This document shows positions 1-12,735 of a stretch of 64,000 nt of DNA, piece by piece; position 1 is the first letter of the stretch; each line of letters opens with the position of its first letter. A program made the position numbers and the translations under genes. This DNA is from Cardinalis cardinalis. Lineage: Eukaryota; Chordata; Aves; Passeriformes; Cardinalidae. The stretch is from NCBI GenBank assembly GCA_014549065.1, contig JACDOX010000018.1, positions 7,176,151-7,240,150 on the forward strand. The letters run 5' to 3'. The notes beneath the pieces are model-generated. The model was not told the origin of the DNA and ran no database searches. It saw nothing but the letters and a program-made list of their open reading frames with translations.

Positions 1-3000
1 TTATTTGCATATCCCTTTGTGTACAAAAACTTCATCCTCTTTCTCTTCTTTTTCCCTGTCTGCTATTTGTCTTATTATGAAGTGGAAAATGGAATCAGTT
101 TATCTCAGCATATGTCATAAATAGTGCTTAATTTTGCACCCAGGAGAAATTGAACATTGTTAGTATTCCTCAAGAGAGGTTGATAAGTCTCTTGCAGTAA
201 TCTGTAGATTTGTGGGACTTAATTCTTCTGTGTTGGTTCTTAAAAATACTTATGGCAGGCTGGCAGCTGCTTGATTTGGCCAATAACCAAACTCCTGTAA
301 TCTGTAATATCAGAATAAACTGATGTTTGCAGTTCCTGTCAAGGTCACTGAACTGCTAAAGGATTCATAGAAAGCACCACCCTCCATATATTTACCTTAC
401 NTTTAAGCTTTACAATGAGCAAGGCTGCTCAGCTGCTTACAAAATGTACTAAGAAGAAAGAAGAGAGAGTCCATAGTGAGATGTACAGAAAAGAAACCTT
501 CTTAACGTAGGTTTGCTATTAATGGTGTTTTAATTTGTTAAAAATGTTTGCCTCTGGTTCCTTCTTGGTTATATTATCATGTCTGAGGAAATAACAAGAA
601 GATAGGAAAAGAATTTACCAATGTTTGAGTCCGTTTCTTCTCTACCCACTGTGGAACCTAGTCTTAAACTCATCTTGAGTCAGACCAGGAATGGTGGGAA
701 GAAGAATGGGCCATAGCAGTATGCTTTCAATTGGCCAGCTGAAAAGAAGGGCACACATGCTGCCCTGCACATTAAAGAGCTCATGGATGGCTGGTACATG
801 GCAAAACACAACACATATCCAGGTCCTTTCAGTCAGGAGTCATGCCGGAAAAAGTTTTTGTTGAAAGGCACAATCTCCCATCATTTTAAATTTCCGACAT
901 TTTCTCAAGAAATATTGTAAATTATAGGCATATCCAGAATGATGCCAAAAGGTAAGAGAATCCTAAGCCTATTTCCTCTCACTTACACACCTGCACATGT
1001 AATGAACACCTCTGTTGCTGCAAGGCACTTATCTGTAACTACTCTACCCCCTGTGAACAGACGATTTCTTATATATTCTAAATAAATTAATTCTAAATTT
1101 CTAAAATTAAGAGCTATACTTTCACTCTCTTTCCCCCTTTTCTTGCNCTTGAAGCAAGCAGTAAAAGAAATGGCTTAATTAGCAGCAATATATCTTATTG
1201 GATTGATGTATATGTAAGTCAANATATACAGCCATAAAATATGTTCTATAGGTATAAATACTTATGTGTATNTAGATTGTATAATACTGATATAATACAG
1301 ATATTACATCTTTGCATGTGATTGGACAAAATGGGTTTTTTAAAGTGATTTTTTGTAAATGTACATGAATCAGTTACAGAAAATTGAAGCAGNTCTGCAA
1401 TTAGAGCAGGCTTGCCTGGGACAAAGCAACATTAATGTGCTTGTATATCAACAAGGCTGGAACATGGCATGGTGCTGGCAGCAAAACTGCGCAGGAGTGC
1501 TAGCCTGGGTTTGAGAAACAGGACANCAACTTTCTTAGAGATTTTACAAGACTGAGCTGACTATGAGTCACAGGATGTCCTCCTCCAGAGGCAGCTCTCA
1601 CGAGGCAGCCGGAGTTTCCGAACCCNGAACTGGGTTTGCATGGAATACCTACGGAAGTATTGGAGTATGCAGACATTTTTATACAGGCTAAAAGCAAATT
1701 CAGCAACCTAGTTCTCATAAAAATTCTGGGTGTAGTGGTTAAATCAGCACTGTTGATGCTTCAGTGGTGACCCAAGTGGGGGAAAGTTGTAATGTTGCAA
1801 GAAGTGCTTTTTTGGATGGGGAAAACTTGTAGGCAAGTTAGGACCTATGCCACACCTCTCTAGCTCAGTGTCTGATCTAAGGAAGTTTGAAAGACAGTAA
1901 TTTGACTTTTTGTTTTCATTCTTAAGACAGGAGTTTTATGACCATGATAGTTAAATGGAGTCTTAGGTGTCTGTGGAAATTGTAGGCACAACCTGTATAC
2001 AAATAGACCTTTAAATAAGATTAAGGCTGTAAATNAGAGCAAAGTAAAACACCTGGAAAAAAACTCTGCTTTTGAAAAGGTGAATATATAAAAGTTTTTT
2101 TTTAAAACTCTTCCTAACTTATAACTACTTCTGCATTTCAAAGGAGGTAGTGGGCTAGGTTGAATGGCAGTTTCTTACTTAGNCAAAGTTATATCAGTTT
2201 TTCTATTTGCAGTATTGAACGTAGATGTTTCTTGTCTCGTTTGTCTTGCCTCTGGTAAGGGTTCAGTCAATCTGTATTCTCAGTCCAAACAGGAACAGAG
2301 TACTGGCATTTGTGTTACTGCCAAATGAACTCAAATTTCTCCAGCTCTTTCAAACTGATATTAACTGGAGTGTTATCATTAAAAAAAAAANCAAAAAANC
2401 TGCCCTTTTGTGACCTGGGCACTGTTTGGTTTATATTTCTGAGAGAATTTGTGTGATTATGGCAGGGTCTGATCCACCTTCTCCCATTATATTCATTTAG
2501 TAANCCAGACCTGTAAATGATCCTGAAGCACAGTTGTTCTGATTGCACATTGTGCAGTGTTTCTAACGCATGACTGAGTGCTTGCTCTGTTCATCTTTTC
2601 CCTGCTAGCAGCCTGTTCTCTTGTTAACTCTTTCTCAATAAGATATGTGTCAAGTCCTGTCCTGGAGGAAAAGATGAAGTCAACCANATAGTTATTGCAG
2701 TTACAGTTCAGTCACATTTAGGCACTCAGCACCTTGTTGACTCAGANGCAGTACTGCAGATTTTCCCACACTGTTTACTTGACACTTGCAAGTCCAGCTT
2801 GTACCAACTTCTATTGTATTAAGCAAACACTCCTCCTGCACTAAAATTCCACTCATTGTTAGTGCTAAAGCAACAGGATTTTGTCCAGTTCGCAGACAGC
2901 AGAACCTATTGTTATAAGAAAACTCTCCCAAGATGGAATCTGAAAAGAATCATATGACCCAGAAAAGGATTACCCTTCAGGAAGTCTTTGGGCTTTACCA

Positions 3001-3656
3001 TTTTGTGAAGGCATCCCCAGAGAGAGCAGAAAATAATAAAGTAAAACATATTTCTGGACTGAAGCCTATTCCAAAATAGATTATAGGCACTTTCAGTTGT
3101 GTGAAAAAAGATCATGTAATGGTTACTAAATGAGACTATGACTTAGGGAAGGGAGGTTGTGGTGATTTAACGCAAGTAAGGTCAATAAACTTGAATAAAA
3201 GAACATTTTTGTTAAAGGGAGGAAACAAAATAATCTTTCTGAAAGTAACAGCAGTTTTTAAAATGCAAGGCAATTACATCACATACTGTTACACACGCAA
3301 CCCCTACTGTGCAAATAGTCATTGAGAATTCCTCCTCAGAGATTTCTGTTCATTTAAGTTAATTTCCATTTTCTTCAGCACATAAAATGGATGTGTTGTC
3401 ATTCAAATTTTTGTAGTCATGCTTATGAATTTAAAGTTTGCTTTGAGTATTTAGACATAGGCAAACTCTGCTAATAAGACAAGGCTGAAATTTCCTTTTA
3501 CTGTAAGGAGACGTGATTGCTTTTTTTCTCACTGATTGAGATCAATAAGTTAAACAACTTTAAGTTTTATTGAGGAATGTATTTTAAATATAAATTATAA
3601 ATAGAAATAAACAAGGTTCTGTCAGCAATTATTGAGAAAGAAACAGACACCTTTAA
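1..3656. other. Unique AT-rich noncoding sequence
   Basis: No gene or recognisable transposon is visible. The open frames are all under 100 codons, lack any recognisable domain and are interrupted by isolated Ns. This is the stretch with the densest Ns, about fourteen in the first 2.8 kb. A weak relic candidate around 2,765-2,806 shares a short block with 22,910-22,956 and is listed as a finding. The rest shows only ordinary A/T-rich noncoding composition. Confidence 0.6.
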
Positions 3657-3680
3657 ATATATATATGTATATATACACAC
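3657..3680. repeat. Short AT/GT/AC dinucleotide tract
   Basis: An alternating purine-pyrimidine run made of AT units, one interrupting G, more AT units and a short AC tail. It is a small microsatellite with no sign of function. Confidence 0.8.
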
Positions 3681-3886
3681 TTTTCCTTGAATAGACAGAA
3701 AAATTCACATGTATGTCTAGAACACAGAAAATCTCTTGTATCCCAAAAATAATTAATTTTCCACCAACATCAGCATTTTCTGGAAATGGCTATTGGCACA
3801 AAAGAGTGAGACTGCCTTAAAAAGCAAGAAAATAAAAACTGTGGTGCTCAGTCATTTCCCTGGAGTCAGGGATGGAGCATACTGCC

Positions 3887-4380
3887 CTAAAAAGAAGGCT
3901 GGAGACAGGTCCTTAACCCCCCATGGCCACCCCAGCATTCAGCATTGTCCACCATACAGATGTGGGCTGGGAGGGGCCAGCAGCACCAGATGTATGCAAT
4001 AAAAATCTTATTGTCCAAAGCAGTAGTGTGGTTTTCCTTCTCACTCATGTTCACAGATGGCTCTTCACCTGGATTTGTGCCAGGCTTCCTCACTGACCAG
4101 CCATCCCTGAGCAAGTGGCCTGGTGACAAGGCCTTGGCCACTCTTCTACTGAGTCCTGGAAGAAGAGAACATCGAGGGCCCCTGAGCACCAACAAATTGG
4201 ATGTTATTGTCCTAGTGAAGCTGTAAAAAAACTTCAAAGAAACCAAGCCAAGCTATATAGGCTCATGGGGCACTAAGGGGTGGAGCCCTTTTCATCTACA
4301 TGTGGTTTCCTGAGGCAGGTACCATGTCACAAACCACTCCTTGAGGAGCTCCTCAAGATAAGCAAGAGACAAGCAGAAGT
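3887..4380. other. GC-richer block of unknown origin, possible decayed LTR
   Basis: This block is clearly richer in G and C than its flanks and is open on the minus strand for 119 codons (3,887-4,246) and on the plus strand for 93 codons. Neither product resembles a protein I know. A plus-strand AATAAA lies at 3,998-4,003 and is followed within about 15 bases by a T-rich, GT-containing stretch, as in a polyadenylation region. That arrangement and the sharp change in composition suggest a decayed LTR or other inserted element, but I see no terminal TG/CA pair, no target duplication and no family match. It may equally be unique sequence. Confidence 0.25.
4340..4357. repeat. Perfect 18-bp palindrome
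   Basis: The bases CTTGAGGAG followed directly by their reverse complement form an uninterrupted palindrome centred on AGCT. It sits at the right edge of the GC-richer block. No known binding site or element end was recognised. Confidence 0.85.
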
Positions 4381-7300
4381 ATTTTTATGGTTCTTCATCA
4401 TGGTTCTACTAAGTTAATGCCAGCAGAGATAAAATTATCTAAGGGAGGAGACAAAGATCAGGTTACATTCTCTTTGCTCCCCCCTTCCCTCGTTTCAGTG
4501 CTGACTTCTACCACTGTGCATATGCAGTAACATCACACAGTGGACACAGAGGAAAATGTTGTTTTGGTTTTTTTTGTTTTTTTTTTTCCCCTGAGAATCA
4601 CCTCAGAAACACTATTAGCACAGGCCACACAGAAAGTTGTCACGCTCTGACATAGGCTCCCACTTTCCCTGTGGCTGCTGGCCCAGCACATCCCCAGCTT
4701 CTGGTCATCCCTTCAGGCAGAGGAGGTGTGTGGTGTGCAGCCCCCAGGCCCCATCTGGCCCAAAAGTGCAGCTTACCTTTCTTTCCACTGGCCAAGGAGG
4801 AGAACACACTTTGTACACACCACTTAGAACTGCTTTGGTTAGTACTTAAACTTCTAGATATAATCTATACCTTTGTTATTATTCTTTGAAATCCTACCCA
4901 AAGCCTAAAGGCTCTCTTAGGGCAACTGTGCTCATTTTTAAGCCTATAAATAATTTTATATTACTCACCAAAAAGTAGGAATCCAATTTTCTTATACCAC
5001 TATTTTGAAGGTATTCAAAATGATTCATATTATAAATCTTGTTGAAGGATACATGCCTGGGGTGTGGTGAGGATATACAGGAGCCAGCAGNGTGAAAGGA
5101 AATGTAGCTAAAATAAGCAGATGGGTGGACAGATGGGCATGAGAGGAAGAAATAATATTAATCTGCAAAATAGAGAATAAAAGTCCCTGGAAGAAAAAGT
5201 GAAAACGAAAAAGTGATGGTCAAAATATAAAGAATGAGAGTTTACTCAATCTCCTAGCAAGAATTCAAGGCTNCTGCTGCATAATTTTCCTTTTTTTTTA
5301 ACTGTAGCACAAGTTTGTTAATGCAGAAAGAACATGTTTCTAGACTGCAATACTCTGTTTTGAATGGGTACATTTGTGCTAGTTAAGGATAAGACAAATC
5401 TTTTTGAAATTAATGGAGTGCTTTGACTTCTGTAGGTGTAGGTTGGGTTCTTGGAGGGATTGAGCCATTGAACTTCAGCGAGGGGGTTGGGGGCGTGTTC
5501 ATATNTTCCACAGCTGTAAAATCACATTATTTATCAGAGTGCCCTAATGAGAAATATAGGTCCCTGTCTGTATGGCAGAAAGGCTATATCCAACCAGGAT
5601 TTGCAGCTCTCTGTAAGTATGGATTTGCCTCTTTCTGTGGAAGCTCACATACCAGATTTGATATCCCTGAAGGATCAGTTAAGTTTAGCTAAAGAATTTG
5701 AGAGTAGCTATGATTCTTTTATGAGAATACATTAAATATATACTAAGGATATNTAATCTAAGTAAGTTTTCATGGACAAAGAGGTCCATTTTTCATCGTT
5801 TTCAATACAATGCCAGTTAAAAAAAATCTCCACAGAAGCATTGGGCTTTATGAAAAAAAAAAGTGGATATCTTTTGCTTTATATAGAGTTAACTTTAAAT
5901 GAAAAATACATTCATAAGTCCTCTTTATCTAATTTTCAGTTTTGTTGGTCAAAGGAATTCAAGGACTTTTCAAAATCACTGTGTAAAATATATTTCAAAA
6001 TATAATAGACTCATTTAAAACAAATGGAAATAAATTTGGGAAGCTCTTGAGATCTCTGAAACAATGTAATAACTATGTCTGTTTCTACCTGATTCTATTG
6101 TTCAGGTTTTATGGTATGGTTATACAAGACAATAATCTCAATTCCCCAGCACTAATGAATGGTATGGTTAAATGAAGCCATCCTAAACCCTTACTCNGCC
6201 CAAAACCATCTAAGAAACTTGAATGTTGCAGAATATTTTAGACTCATGTCTGTACAATCTTCTGTTTAAATCACAGGGGAAATGNGTGTTAGAGTCAAGG
6301 TAGTATTTAGCAGGCTTGCATATGTTATTAGTGCTCTGCTGAGCCACGGCTTAATAAGTATGCACTTTAGGATTACTGGCCCTTTACCCTCAAATTAACA
6401 CTTTTATACTGAATATAAAGAGGAGAAGCTCTTTTGCTTGACTGTACTATCCATGTTGTTGCATTTCCTCTCATTTAGCTAAAATTTTGGTGAATAAAAC
6501 TGANCTAAATCTATTCTATTTTTCTCCCTTCAGGCAGGACAAAGTATATGACTCAAGTTAAATANGAGTATTGTAAATACAGTAAATGCACGAAACATAA
6601 TTTGGGAGTATGGTGAATAAAGTACTGTACTTAGTGATGTGACATTTAAGTTGTTTAGAACAGAAAGAGGGCTTTTGCCTGAAAATTTGCCTAATTTTTC
6701 CAATTACACAAATTTATTTAATAGAAGATATTACCTCTCTCCATAAGCCCTTACCCGATGGCTTTAATGACTACAATAATATGCTCCTTTTNGATGCAAA
6801 TATATTTTAAAAGTCCAGCTCTAATTGGAACATAGATGTCCATTAAAAATGTTTCGTACCAAGAACTTTGTAACTTCTTTCAAGTGACAAAATCCCTACT
6901 CCTCTACCTGCCACAAGAAACTCCTATGACGTACAGCGTAGTACTGAGTCCAGCTTAAACCTCGCCAAGTCAGAGTAAATAAAAGATATTCATCCAAATG
7001 CACTCCTGAAATTCTCAGATGCAACAAAAATTTATTTAATTCTGGAGCAAAAAGTTCCTAATTCTTCTAAATATGATCAGAAATAAAGTGGCCTTATGAA
7101 AAAGATGCCTAAGATCTACTGGAATCAGAGATGTAAAGACAGACTCCTACAATGTGAACTTACAATACAGTTATGGGCTTATACTCATGAATATAACATT
7201 GAATTCATATGGCTGTACTGCCTTTTGTATTTATCCTCTGTGATAACAGAAATTATCCTCAGAATGAAAAAAGCAGCTTGAAAAGAGATTGAGCATAGAC

Positions 7301-10300
7301 CGCAGCCACCAGCAGTGAAGTGTGCTGTGTGGGAGCTAACTAATTCATCTCCACAATCCTTGTGCAAGCAACTTGTAGAATTGCTGTTACAAATGGAAAA
7401 ATATATCAGTTCTTTTGAAATACACCAATTCTGTGCTGAGAATACACTGTGCAGAGTACAGTGCACTGGATTCTAAGTAAGTATCCTGCTGTACAAAATT
7501 AATTAGTGATAGGATTCATAAAATTATGAAAGCANCAAAGTTGAATTATCTGTAACATCTCTCATATCTGGATGTTCTACTGAAATGAGAATATAATTGA
7601 ACCATCTTGTGGTGTGGCAAAAAAACCTGTGGCCCTGAAAAAAGAGGTTTGCATGTTTAGTATTAGTCCCAAATATGTCAAAGGGTTTATTCATTATGTG
7701 CATAGATATGCAAATACTCAGTCCTTTTCAGGCCTATGGACTAAACTGAAAGTATTCAGGGTTATCTTTATTCATATTTGTATTTTACTTACGCTTTTAA
7801 AACTTTTTTTGTTTCTTTCCCTTTATTTTTTTAAATTAATAATTCTGCATCAAATANTTTCCATCTTTCTTGGCAGACATACAAGTCTCGAGGGAAATTT
7901 GCAGAGAGGTGGAAGGAGATCAGGCAGAGATAAATTGCCTTTTTTTTGTTCTTCCATTTTACATTCCCCACCTTTCTTCTTTTGCTTTTTCTGAATGATT
8001 TCCTTTCCCTTTCCATTCTTTCAGTCTTGCTTATGGAGCTTGAGTNCTCCACTTTCCTAATCAACCCTGCCCTTCCGTGCAATCATCAACACCACTGCCT
8101 CTGTAGCATGTCAGAGACAGATACAGACAGTGATAAGTTACTCTCAAGGAAACAGTCAAAAAATAAAGAACAATGTATTGCTTGGCTATCATCNAGGCTA
8201 AATTGCTCCAGAAGCAAAAGGAACGGACCAGTAGAAAATGACATAATGTAATCTATTGAGGTGTGTTATAAAAATAAGTCTGGGTTGGGGAAGACAAGTA
8301 GACTGCATGTAAGTTGTATATTAGTTCTCCCTTTGAGCAGGCATGTGGATAGGTTTTGTTTCATCAGCCAAGGGAAAAGAAGAAAGTTTAAACTCAGGAT
8401 TGGTATCTCAGGTAAAAGATTTGATAATACAAAATGTATCTTGAGAAATATTGCCCTTTGTAAATGCTTTCTTCCTTCCACTTTCAAAAATCTCTACTAG
8501 TGTGGAAATCTTGAGGCTGATAAAAACGGCCTGTGCTACACTGTCTCATGAGTTTGACTTCCTCACAGCTACATTCTCTTGACATCTTAGTTCTGAACCA
8601 TTCCCAGGGAACTACAAGACCCAACAGGTCTGTACTAAAAAAAAAACTCTCACTGGAATAGTGAAGGGACAACATCATAAAAAAAGTATAGACATATGCA
8701 TTATAATCATGGGTTTTAAAATTTTAGCTGTAACAGTATAAAGCCATGTTTTCTCAGTAAGGATAGTGGTATAAAACTTGTGCATGCCATGCTGCTATTA
8801 AAGCAATTTTCTTCTCAGAAATGGCTGTAAAACAAAGATCAGTTTGCTTATGTTATCAGAGAGCAACTTTCATCACTTCATTTTACTATTTACTGTTGTG
8901 CAACTTTATAAATGCATAGAATTTATGGACATCTGATTTACATGAAGATGGATATGTCCCCATTTCTTCCCTGGAACCACCTTGCTGCAAATACATATAC
9001 ACAGGTACATCATTGAACACCTCTGAAAATCCCCTATGTGACCCATTTCACTGCAATATGGCACAATGGTGTGATGCTCATGTGACTTTACACTTCTGTA
9101 CTGATTTGCAGACAATGAACATGTTGCTGTATAATTTTCATAATCAAGAGTAATCTCTGTGTGAATCATTTCTTCTACCCAAAATAATGAGTCTTTTTCT
9201 CATCTATTGAGAGACTTTTTTCAGTGTAGATGAGCTTTAAGTGCTTCAAAATGCAGCAATTCAGAGAGCACTGGCACAGGCAGCAAGACTTTATGTCAAA
9301 CTAAAATAATTCAAATTTGCTATTCTCTCAGTGACCCTTGCATTTCTGTTTTGTTATCAATTGCATGAGAGATGCCAAATTCTTGTCTCTCTCATGTCCA
9401 TCACTGGATTGAGTAAGATGCCTGTCATGTTTATTTAGGGTCTGCTATTTATGCTTACTGTAAATCTGTGAATAAATAACTACTAAAAGGATCAGAAGTG
9501 CATACTACAGACAAATATCTACTGCCTGGATATAATGCATCCAGCAAGACACATATATGCAAAGAACAACTCCCTGCTAATATCTGTCAAAATACTAAAG
9601 GATGAGATCTAGCAGAAATCTGCTCTTCAAGCTTTCATTGGTCTCATGAGACTTATTTTTTTCTTGATTGGAAATACCTACACTTCTTCCTGAAAGACAT
9701 TATTTGCCATCTGATTATGAGTGTAGTTAATGATGGTATAAAGACAACAGTAACTTTCATTCTGGGGTCACTTTTCTGAGTAAAGGACAAGGAAGAATGT
9801 GAAAGGCAAGAAGAATGTTAGATAAGACCAAGTGTATTGTTTTTGTTACTTTTCACATGTAATTCATTAGGAAATTTACAAATTACTAAGAAAGTTACAC
9901 AGATAGGAATACAGTTGAGGGAAGAACTTCAGCTTGGGGACAAACTTCAACTTCATAGACAAATCTTGAACTGCTTAGAGAGGTATTATCTGGAAACTAT
10001 ATAGATTTAATTGTCATTAAAGGAAACATCTTTGTCTTATGAAAGAACCTTCATTCAGAACTACATTGATATGAGAAATATGGTCCATATTTTAATGAGA
10101 TTAACAAGAAAACTGCTAGTACTTCTGCACGACTTTTTACTTGAGCAGCTGTTACAGTTGGTTTTCACCCTTTTCCAAAGGATTTTCAATGGCATCTGCA
10201 AGTTATGTGTTTAAAACGGGATTTTATTCAATATATTGTTAATTTTGTTTCTCCTTGAGGAAATGTTGCAGTGGGAATAGAGTAGTATCATGTCTCAGAG

Positions 10301-12596
10301 AAACAGAGTAAATTTCCAGAAGCACTGATTCACTTGGGGTTGAACATGCATTTCCTGCATTTTTTCATATCTTTTCTCCAAGTCACATGTATGTTACTTC
10401 CATTTTTTCATTAACTGATTTAGTGATAGGAAACTTAATTTCCAAAACTAGTCTTTATAGCCCTGTGGGAAATTTGTGAATGTTGCTCCAGATGTATATT
10501 TCAAAATACTGAAATTCAGGTTGAAATTCAGGTTAATATCAATGCTCAGTATTGTCAGTAAGAAGTATAGGAATAATTATATGTTTCAGACATCCTTAGT
10601 GAAAGCTTATTTACCAAATATACCATGACAACTGGAAGACTGATCCAGTAAAATGGGTGCATTCTGGCTTCTAATTCACCAAAAGGCTCAACNATAGCAA
10701 CTTAATTTGACTTACAAACAAAGATTACCATGGCTGCTGGTCCAGAAAAACAAGTCTCTGCAGAGACTTTGGATCCTGAAAAACACTGTTGTGAAAAAAT
10801 AATGTAATTTGTACTTGCTCCAATTTAAGCACAAATCAAAGTAGATAGGTCAAGAGTGCAGGACACATTGAAAAATTAATTNATTAATTGACTAGTAAAT
10901 TTAGCAGTATTAATTTTTTAGTTGCATTTGATTGTTGTACAAACACAGTAATCAATAAGAGGAGAAGAGACTGTGGAACACAGTCCTATTACAAATTAGA
11001 TTAAATCAATTTATATACTTATAACTTATACCTTAGGTGACCAAACCATTGTATGAATCATAGGTCATATGAATCACTACATATATGATCCACATTTTTG
11101 AGAAAGAAAAGCAGCAAAACTGGATTATACCAATGGATTAATTAACATAGGTACTCTGTCTCTACCAATTACCACCAGTAGAAAGTATCCTTTTAGAATA
11201 ATACCCTTACCTTTAATCCTTACCCTGAAATTCAACCTAAGTTGCTAGTAATCCAAGGGTACAGAATTTCTTGAGGCACAAGTTCCATAGAGTTGGGCCT
11301 AGCAGCCTTTGATTTTTGAGTGTTTGTTTCTTTCATAAATGCATTTTTATTCATTTTTAGCAGATTAACTTTTGACAGTTGAATTGATATTNACATCAAC
11401 ACCATTCAGGAAGCCCCTATTATCAAGTTCATTAGCACAACAATTCGAAAAAAGTGAAGTACAACAGTATTTTAATTTCAGTATGGAGGTACATACTGCA
11501 GTACAAACACATTTTTTGAGGTAGCTCCATAAATTTGCATGGTTATTTAATTTCTTTGCAACTAACATGAAAGAGACAGGACAGTTAGTTGCCAAAAAAA
11601 ATTNTTTCAAGAAAGAGAGGATTTTCACACATTTTATTATGAGAATGTCACACCTGAAAGGATTACACGTGACCTCCAAATGCAGCTACTCATCCTCTTT
11701 CTCAGCACATCTATAATGCTTTCTTCCACCATGACATTCTCAGTGAAGCTACCATCATGTCACACCTTGATGTCTACTCTCCTCTCCCTAAGCTCGGTAT
11801 TTCTCAGGTGAATCCTCAGGTGCAAACTGAGACCAGCTTATCAGTCAAGCAGCACACCCAACTCCTTGGAAATGTTACAGGTTTTTCTTTTCCTCACTAT
11901 GCCAGACTAACACTGTTACAATTAACTATTAAAAGCTTGTACAATTTTACCTTTTCTTTTTGATCTAACCTTGTCTTATTCTTCTCCACTGCTGTGTCAG
12001 TGATAACCTCATCTCATCACTGTCTTGTTTTCTGGATGTGTCAAGTAGGGATTTCTTGCTACTCAGGAAACAGGATCTTTTCTGAGCTCAGGCAGAAATA
12101 TGCTTCACATCCAGACTTTTCCATTTTTAAACTCCTACTGACACTGCCAGGATCTCCTGAAGTCCCTGAACAGAACTGCTTGAGAAAGTGCACTATAGTG
12201 GAGGAGTAATCAAGACAGAAGGCCCAAGACTGGTATAAAACATGGTTTGGGTTTTTTTGCCCTGTTACTGTGCCTTTTGTATTTAAGGGGTGTGTTCACA
12301 CATCTACCTTATCTCCTCACTGAGTGCCAGAGGATTTGTAAATGCTTTAGAAATAGTAGAAAAGAACAATGGCAATACATAGATCTTGAACTGGAAAGGA
12401 GACATTACTACCTTTCTTTCTGGGCTTCAGAATATACTTCCTGTGCTAGATCTCTGGATTCTGTTTCTGAAGTCTATTAATATACTCAATCTAAAACCTA
12501 CCAATGGTTAAAAGAATTTTGACAAAATATTTTTGGTTGAAAACAGAGGTTTGAAACAGTAGAAATTACAGCCTCCCCATACTTCAAAATATTTTA
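4381..12596. other. Unique noncoding sequence
   Basis: No supported gene or transposon. Contents are AT-rich single-copy-looking DNA, a short T/G-rich run at about 4,562-4,590, a 12-bp direct repeat (ATGGTATGGTTA) at 6,111-6,122 and 6,159-6,170, and a perfect tandem 12-bp duplication at 10,510-10,533. The open frames (up to 126 codons at 7,614-7,994) are low-complexity or random in composition and were not accepted as genes. Confidence 0.55.
10510..10533. repeat. Tandem 12-bp duplication
   Basis: The unit TGAAATTCAGGT occurs twice in direct, gapless succession. This is typical of a recent slippage or micro-duplication event. Confidence 0.85.
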
Positions 12597-12735
12597 TTTC
12601 CATTTCTAAAAGCAAACAAACTACAACAACAACAAAAAAAAAATCCTTGAAAGCAAAAATAAAAGTTTCAAATTTTTCCTTTTTTTTAAATGAAAATATG
12701 GGAAAAAATAANGCAAAAGCAAAACAATGTTTAAC
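12597..12735. repeat. A-rich low-complexity stretch
   Basis: Repeated A-runs with scattered C and G (AAAGCAAACAAAC, CAACAACAAC, A9-10 runs) make this a simple A-rich region. It has no poly(A) signal or coding remnant immediately upstream that would mark a retroposed gene. Confidence 0.65.
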
